Shown one piece after another: positions 60,092 through 64,000 of a DNA stretch of 64,000 bases. The position numbers and the translations under genes are program-made. A model generated the notes under the pieces. The model did no database searches and was not told the origin of the DNA. It saw only the letters and a list, made by a program, of their open reading frames with translations. The first letter of the stretch is position 1. Each line of letters opens with the position of its first letter. The DNA comes from Streptomyces sp. NBC_00335 (GTDB lineage Bacteria; Actinomycetota; Actinomycetes; Streptomycetales; Streptomycetaceae): assembly GCF_036127095.1 (NCBI RefSeq), contig NZ_CP108006.1, positions 4,340,001-4,404,000 of the forward strand, read 5' to 3'.

Positions 60092-60901
60092 TCAGTTCCA
60101 GGTGGCCGTGACCTTCTGGGTCTCCACGCGCATGCCCAGGGGGACGCGCCAGGATTCGACGCAGATCCGGTAGGTCTGCGTCTTCGTCGTGCCGCCCGCG
60201 ATCGGGGCGGGCAGCGGCTGGGTCGAGTTGATGGTGGCCCAGTCGACGCCAAGGGCCCCGATGATGTGCGTCGCGAAGCTCACCGTGCCCGAACGGGCCG
60301 CGGTGCCTCCGGTGTTGGTGAAGGCCACCGTGACCTGCTCGCACCAGCGTTCCGCCGTGGCGGTACGGGTGGGCGCGCCGATGCTCAGCTTCGCCGGCGT
60401 GGCCGGAGGCCGCGAGGGCGTGGACGGGGCCGGCTTCGGGGGCGGGCTGGACGGAGTGCCGGGATTGGCGCCCGGGCCGGTGGGAGGCGTCGTGCCGGGT
60501 GCGGTGCCGGGAGGGTTCCCGGAGCCGCCGGGGTCGGTGGCCCCGCTTCCGCCCGGGGTGGAGCCGCCGGAGGGCTGGGTCCCCGGGGCGTCGGGCTGCG
60601 TACTGCCCGGGACCCCGCCCGGAGTGCCGGTCGGTGCGCCGGCCGACGGGATGTCCGCCGAGGTGCTGCCCGACGGAGCGCCGGCGGCCGCGGAGGATCC
60701 GGGGGCCGCCTGCGGGAGCGACTGGAACTCGACCCCGGCCTTGGGCGCGACGTTCTCCCCGGCACCCCGCTCCGGGCCCGGAGCCGCCGCGCCGACGGCC
60801 ACGTAGCCCTCGCGCGCCGGGCCTGCGCAACCGGTCAGGGCGGCGGTGGCGGCCGTGGCGCACAGGACGAGCAGGGCGGCTGGCCGGGATACCTTTCGCA
60901 T
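60092..60901 (-). CDS. Lipoprotein with Pro/Gly/Thr-rich linker and C-terminal beta domain
   Basis: 269 residues. Lipobox LTGC (Cys25). Residues about 60-170 are low-complexity Pro/Gly/Ser/Thr; the C-terminal domain (175-269) is an immunoglobulin-like or DUF-type fold with two Cys (RWCEQV, RICVESW), reminiscent of CARDB-type NEAT beta domains but not assignable. Convergent with the small membrane protein gene. ATG 60901. Confidence 0.75.
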   Translation of the reverse strand: MRKVSRPAALLVLCATAATAALTGCAGPAREGYVAVGAAAPGPERGAGENVAPKAGVEFQSLPQAAPGSSAAAGAPSGSTSADIPSAGAPTGTPGGVPGSTQPDAPGTQPSGGSTPGGSGATDPGGSGNPPGTAPGTTPPTGPGANPGTPSSPPPKPAPSTPSRPPATPAKLSIGAPTRTATAERWCEQVTVAFTNTGGTAARSGTVSFATHIIGALGVDWATINSTQPLPAPIAGGTTKTQTYRICVESWRVPLGMRVETQKVTATWN

Positions 60902-60986
60902 CCCGGCAGTTTTCCTGACGTGCCGTCAATTGGGAAGCGGGTGCGGTGGATTGCCCGAGCGCACCCGCACCCGGTGACCGCTGTGG

Positions 60987-61841
60987 CTACTCGCCGATCA
61001 GGCCGACGCGGAGCTGCGCGAGCGTGCGCGTCAGCAACCGGGAGACGTGCATCTGGGAGATGCCGACCTCCTCGCCGATCTGCGACTGGGTCATGTTCGC
61101 GAAGAACCGCAGCATGATGATCTGCCGTTCCCGGGGCGGGAGCTTGGCCAGCAGCGGCTTGAGCGACTCGCGGTACTCGACGCCCTCCAGCGCGGTGTCC
61201 TCGTACCCGAGCCGGTCCGCGAGCGAGCCCTCGCCGCCCTCGTCCTCGGGGGAGGGCGAGTCGAGCGAGGAGGCGGTGTACGCGTTGCCCACGGCGAGGC
61301 CGTCGACGACGTCCTCCTCCGAGACCCCGAGCACGGCCGCGAGCTCCGGCACGGTCGGCGAGCGGTCGAGCTTCTGGGCGAGCTCGTCACTGGCCTTGGT
61401 GAGGGCCAGGCGCAGTTCCTGGAGCCGGCGCGGGACGCGCACGGACCAGGAGGTGTCCCGGAAGAACCGTTTGATCTCACCGACGACCGTCGGCATGGCG
61501 AAGGTCGGGAACTCCACCCCGCGTTCGCAGTCGAACCGGTCGATGGCCTTGATCAGCCCGATCGTGCCGACCTGGACGATGTCCTCCATCGGCTCGTTGC
61601 GGCTGCGGAAACGGGCCGCGGCGTAGCGCACGAGGGGGAGGTTCAGCTCGATCAGGGTGTCGCGCACGTAGGTCCGCTCGGGACTGTCCGCGTCGAGGCC
61701 GGCGAGCCGCTTGAAGAGGGAGCGGGAGAGGGTGCGGGTGTCGATCCGGGTGTCGATGGCTTCCGAGCGGTGGGACACTGCCGGCACTTCACGCTGCTTG
61801 ACGAGCGTGAGCACCTGTGAGCTGCCCTGGTCTACGGACAT
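60987..61841 (-). CDS. SigB/SigF-family RNA polymerase sigma factor (SigN/SigF-like)
   Basis: 284 residues: regions 2.1-2.4 with [37 protein letters not shown] and FRDTSWSVRVPRRL, region 3, and region 4 with [37 protein letters not shown]. This is the SigF/SigG/SigN group of Streptomyces, normally controlled by RsbW-like anti-sigma factors and used in stress and sporulation. From memory the S. coelicolor pair is sigN-sigF in this position. ATG 61841. The second sigma gene is 247 bp upstream. Confidence 0.93.
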   Translation of the reverse strand: MSVDQGSSQVLTLVKQREVPAVSHRSEAIDTRIDTRTLSRSLFKRLAGLDADSPERTYVRDTLIELNLPLVRYAAARFRSRNEPMEDIVQVGTIGLIKAIDRFDCERGVEFPTFAMPTVVGEIKRFFRDTSWSVRVPRRLQELRLALTKASDELAQKLDRSPTVPELAAVLGVSEEDVVDGLAVGNAYTASSLDSPSPEDEGGEGSLADRLGYEDTALEGVEYRESLKPLLAKLPPRERQIIMLRFFANMTQSQIGEEVGISQMHVSRLLTRTLAQLRVGLIGE

Positions 61842-62088
61842 GCCACCCCCTTGAGGTCGCGGACGGTTCGCGCTTCATCTGCGCGCCCGTCGGAGGAACG
61901 CAGCCTCCACCTGAATACCGGAGGCGGGGCTGCGGCAAACGCGGTTCCAGCAGAATGTCACATGTCGGCAACACGCTGTAGCGCCATGTCGACAAGTATC
62001 TCCAGCGACAGAACACGTTAGGCCTGCTCTAGGGCGGGAATCTGGCGCTCTGTCCGGAAACGCGGAGAATGATCTCCACTCGATCCGG

Positions 62089-63216
62089 TTAGGCCTCGAT
62101 CCTGTTTGCGGATCTCAGCCGGGCGAAGCTCCGGGCGAGGAGTCGGGAGACGTGCATCTGGGAGACGCCGAGCTCGGCGCTGATCTGCGACTGGGTCAGA
62201 TTGTTGTAGTACCGCAGGAGGAGGATCCGCTGCTCGCGCTCGGGCAGTTGTACGAGCAGGTGGCGGACCAGGTCGCGGTGTTCCACGCCGGCCAGCTCGG
62301 GGTCCTCGTAGCCGAGGCGGTCGAGCAGGCCGGGGAGCCCGTCGCCCTCCTGGGCGGCCTCCAGGGAGGTCGCGTGGTAGCTGCGGCCGGCCTCGATGCA
62401 GGAGAGCACCTCGTCCTCGCTGATGCGCAGCCGCTCGGCGATCTCGGGGGTGGTCGGGGTGCGGCCGTGCGCGGTGGTGAGGTCCTCGGTGGCGGCGTTG
62501 ACCTGGACCCACAGCTCGTGGAGGCGGCGCGGTACGTGGACGGTGCGGACGTTGTCGCGGAAGTACCGCTTGATCTCGCCCACGACGGTCGGCATCGCGA
62601 AGGTCGGGAACTGCACCCCGCGCTCGGGGTCGAACCGGTCGATCGCGTTGATCAGCCCGATCGTGCCGACCTGGATCACGTCCTCCATGGGCTCGTTGCG
62701 GCTGCGGAAGCGGGCCGCCGCGTACCGGACGAGCGGGATGTTGGCCTCGATGAGGGCGCCGCGCACCCGGGAGTGCTCGCTGGTGCCCGGCTGCAGGTCC
62801 TTCAGCTGCCCGAACAGGACCTGGGTGAGCGCCCGGGTGTCGGCACCCCGGCTCTGCGGCCTGGGGGCGACCGGGGCCTCCTCGGGGGCCTCCTGCTGGG
62901 GCGGTACGTGGGATTCCGGCGCCGGGGGCTGCGCGAGGGACTCCGGCGCCGCGGGCTGCGCGTGGGGCTGCGCCGGGGCGGGCGGGGAGGCCTGGGGCGG
63001 GGCCTGGGGCGGGGCCTGGTGCGGAGCCGGCACCGGGGCCTGCGGGGACCCCTGGTGCGGGCCCTGGTGAGGAGCCTGTGGGGAGCCCTGGTGCGGAGCC
63101 CGTTCGGATTCCCGGTGCGGAGCCTGGCCGGTTTCCCGGTGCGGTTCCTGTGGGTGCTCCTGCTGCGGGTCCTGCTGGGGCGGCACCTCGGGCGCAGTAC
63201 TGGCCGGCACGGTCAC
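62089..63216 (-). CDS. SigB/SigF-family sigma factor with long Pro/Gln/His-rich N-terminus
   Basis: 375 residues. The first 120 are low-complexity ([23 protein letters not shown] repeats, HQ/PQ/PA), then a full sigma module: region 2 [55 protein letters not shown], region 4 [37 protein letters not shown]. It is a close paralogue of the neighbouring sigma factor. GTG 63216 with AAGGGGTGG upstream. The long disordered tail is the main difference from its paralogue and may affect stability or partner binding. Confidence 0.92.
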   Translation of the reverse strand: MTVPASTAPEVPPQQDPQQEHPQEPHRETGQAPHRESERAPHQGSPQAPHQGPHQGSPQAPVPAPHQAPPQAPPQASPPAPAQPHAQPAAPESLAQPPAPESHVPPQQEAPEEAPVAPRPQSRGADTRALTQVLFGQLKDLQPGTSEHSRVRGALIEANIPLVRYAAARFRSRNEPMEDVIQVGTIGLINAIDRFDPERGVQFPTFAMPTVVGEIKRYFRDNVRTVHVPRRLHELWVQVNAATEDLTTAHGRTPTTPEIAERLRISEDEVLSCIEAGRSYHATSLEAAQEGDGLPGLLDRLGYEDPELAGVEHRDLVRHLLVQLPEREQRILLLRYYNNLTQSQISAELGVSQMHVSRLLARSFARLRSANRIEA

Positions 63217-63368
63217 GCCACCCCTTCACTTCACGTCATCAACTCATCCGTCAAAAGCGGTCATAGCATCACAAGACATGTGCACTGTGTGCAAGCACCG
63301 TATATCGCCGTGTTGAGGGCAAGTTGGGCATAACAGGGCATCCTGCCCCGTATGTGGGAACGCAAAAA

Positions 63369-63394
63369 GCCCCCCACCCGTCGGAGTGGGGGGC
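63369..63394 (-). terminator. Rho-independent terminator of the 63428 gene
   Basis: Stem GCCCCCCAC (63369-63377) and GTGGGGGGC (63386-63394), with AAAAA on the plus strand just left, which is a TTTTT tract for minus-strand transcription. This is a textbook terminator, rare in Streptomyces. Confidence 0.9.
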
Positions 63395-63427
63395 CGGGAA
63401 GTCCGGAAACCGCTTCAGCGTACGGGT

Positions 63428-63589
63428 TCAGCGCACCAGTTCGGTCATGAACTCGCCGATCGCCGTTGCGGCATCCGAGATTCCTTGGAAGCCTATTTGC
63501 ACCATATCGGCGGCTTTTTTGGGCTGAGTGATGATGACGAAGAGGACGAAGACGACGAGGGCGCCCGATATCAGCTTCTTGGTTTCCAC
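63428..63589 (-). CDS. Small membrane peptide
   Basis: 53 residues: one transmembrane helix (about 5-20, LISGALVVFVLFVIIT) then an amphipathic tail QPKKAADMVQIGFQGISDAATAIGEFM. No family recognised with confidence; similar short peptides are conserved in streptomycetes. GTG 63589 (GGAGG about 12 bases upstream); TTG 63622 is an alternative. Followed by a strong terminator. Confidence 0.7.
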   Translation of the reverse strand: METKKLISGALVVFVLFVIITQPKKAADMVQIGFQGISDAATAIGEFMTELVR

Positions 63590-63800
63590 GTGCGCTGTCG
63601 GCCTCCCCAACCGGTCCTGCAAGGTCGGGAGAGTCTAGCCGGTCGTGTTCGAACACTCACCTGGCCTTTAAGGACCAATGACCTGGCGGCACAGGCCCTT
63701 TGCCGGTGTGCCGGCGGCCCCGGACGGCGCAGTATTGAACACGAGCCCACCGGTTCTGGCAGGAAATCGGTGAGCGAGGGACAGGACCTCACTGCGGGGT

Positions 63801-63937
63801 CCGAGCCGCAAGCTTCCCCCCTGACTGCGGCTTGGACTGGCAGGTTCCGTCCTCATCGGGGGAAGTGGCTTGTCCCCCCGATGCCACTTCCCCCGTCCCA
63901 ACCGTTGAAGGTCCCGACTCAGGTCGGGGCCTTCTTC
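63801..63937 (+). ncRNA. 6C-type small RNA with two C6-loop hairpins and a terminator
   Basis: Hairpin 1: 63801-63810 pairs with 63826-63835 (ten pairs, one G-U), loop contains CCCCCC at 63816-63821. Hairpin 2: 63857-63869 pairs with 63883-63895 (13 pairs), loop contains CCCCCC at 63874-63879. A third stem, 63907-63918 with 63923-63934 (one G-U), followed by TTCGCG, is the terminator. Two hairpins each with six cytosines in the loop define the actinobacterial 6C RNA family. The 5' end is not exactly known and may lie some bases left. Function not known with certainty; C-rich loops can pair with G-rich ribosome sites. Confidence 0.88.
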
Positions 63938-64000
63938 GCGTTGTCCGCCGAACGGTGCGGGCTCCGTGGGCTCAGCGGGCTGCGGGCGCTGCGGGCTTGA

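Overview
The window is a piece of a high-GC actinomycete chromosome, almost certainly a Streptomyces. Codon third positions are nearly all G/C, GTG/TTG starts and 1-4 base gene overlaps (ATGA, GTGA, TGATG) are common, and the gene set is typical of the conserved core arm: serS, pheA, a SigF/SigN-type sigma pair, partner-switching kinases and phosphatases, an SSI-type protease inhibitor and a DtpA/Sco copper cluster. Five perfect copies of the ParB-binding palindrome GTTTCACGTGAAAC and a cluster of DnaA boxes place the segment near the replication origin. From memory the order resembles S. coelicolor from about SCO3953 to SCO4036; I could not check this. No prophage, insertion sequence, integrase or CRISPR array was seen.

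Layout. 1-1733: hydrolase and M24 peptidase pair (minus). 1961-6278: two ABC ATPase/permease pairs and a rhomboid-like protein (plus). 6420-9968: HAD hydrolase, serS and pheA (minus), with the DnaA-box cluster at 8712-9028. 10011-16305: six-gene copper delivery cluster (dtpA, CopCD fusion, PCuAC-type chaperone, Sco, YcnI, His/Met-rich membrane protein). 16554-25159: regulatory and housekeeping genes (two RsbW-like ATPases, SpoIIE-type phosphatase, pepP, an apparently inactive Prim-Pol domain, SEC-C protein, GDPD). 25406-30810: HtrA protease, a LysR / cysteine dioxygenase / YeiH sulfur module, and a secreted trypsin-like protease. 30868-33251: tRNA-Ser(UGA), hydrolase, orphan, decayed FAD monooxygenase.

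33547-35060 holds two small secreted proteins separated by a repeat-rich noncoding stretch with 7-bp tandem arrays. 35243-40134 is a five-gene overlapping operon with the composition of the mycobacterial cholesterol side-chain (igr) operon: two acyl-CoA dehydrogenase-like subunits, a MaoC-DUF35 fusion, a MaoC protein and an Ltp2-like retro-aldolase. An ECF sigma factor and an acyl-CoA ligase follow. 42645-47255 (minus) contains a monooxygenase-domain membrane protein, a 1,154-residue PAS kinase that has lost its phosphoacceptor His and ends in two receiver-like domains, and an SSI-like inhibitor. Two tRNAs (Ser-GCU, Arg-ACG) flank an exact-phase 11-bp repeat array.

48270-51375 carries a PH-domain protein, an Lrp regulator coupled to a DUF2797 protein, and a monooxygenase/amidohydrolase pair. 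51452-57480 is a two-component system followed directly by a GT2-GtrA fusion and a GT39 glycosyltransferase. 57598-59717 is a MarR-MFS pair with a visible operator. The right end has a lipoprotein, two SigB/F-family sigma factors, a tiny membrane protein and, at 63801-63937, a 6C-type small RNA with two C6 loops and a terminator.
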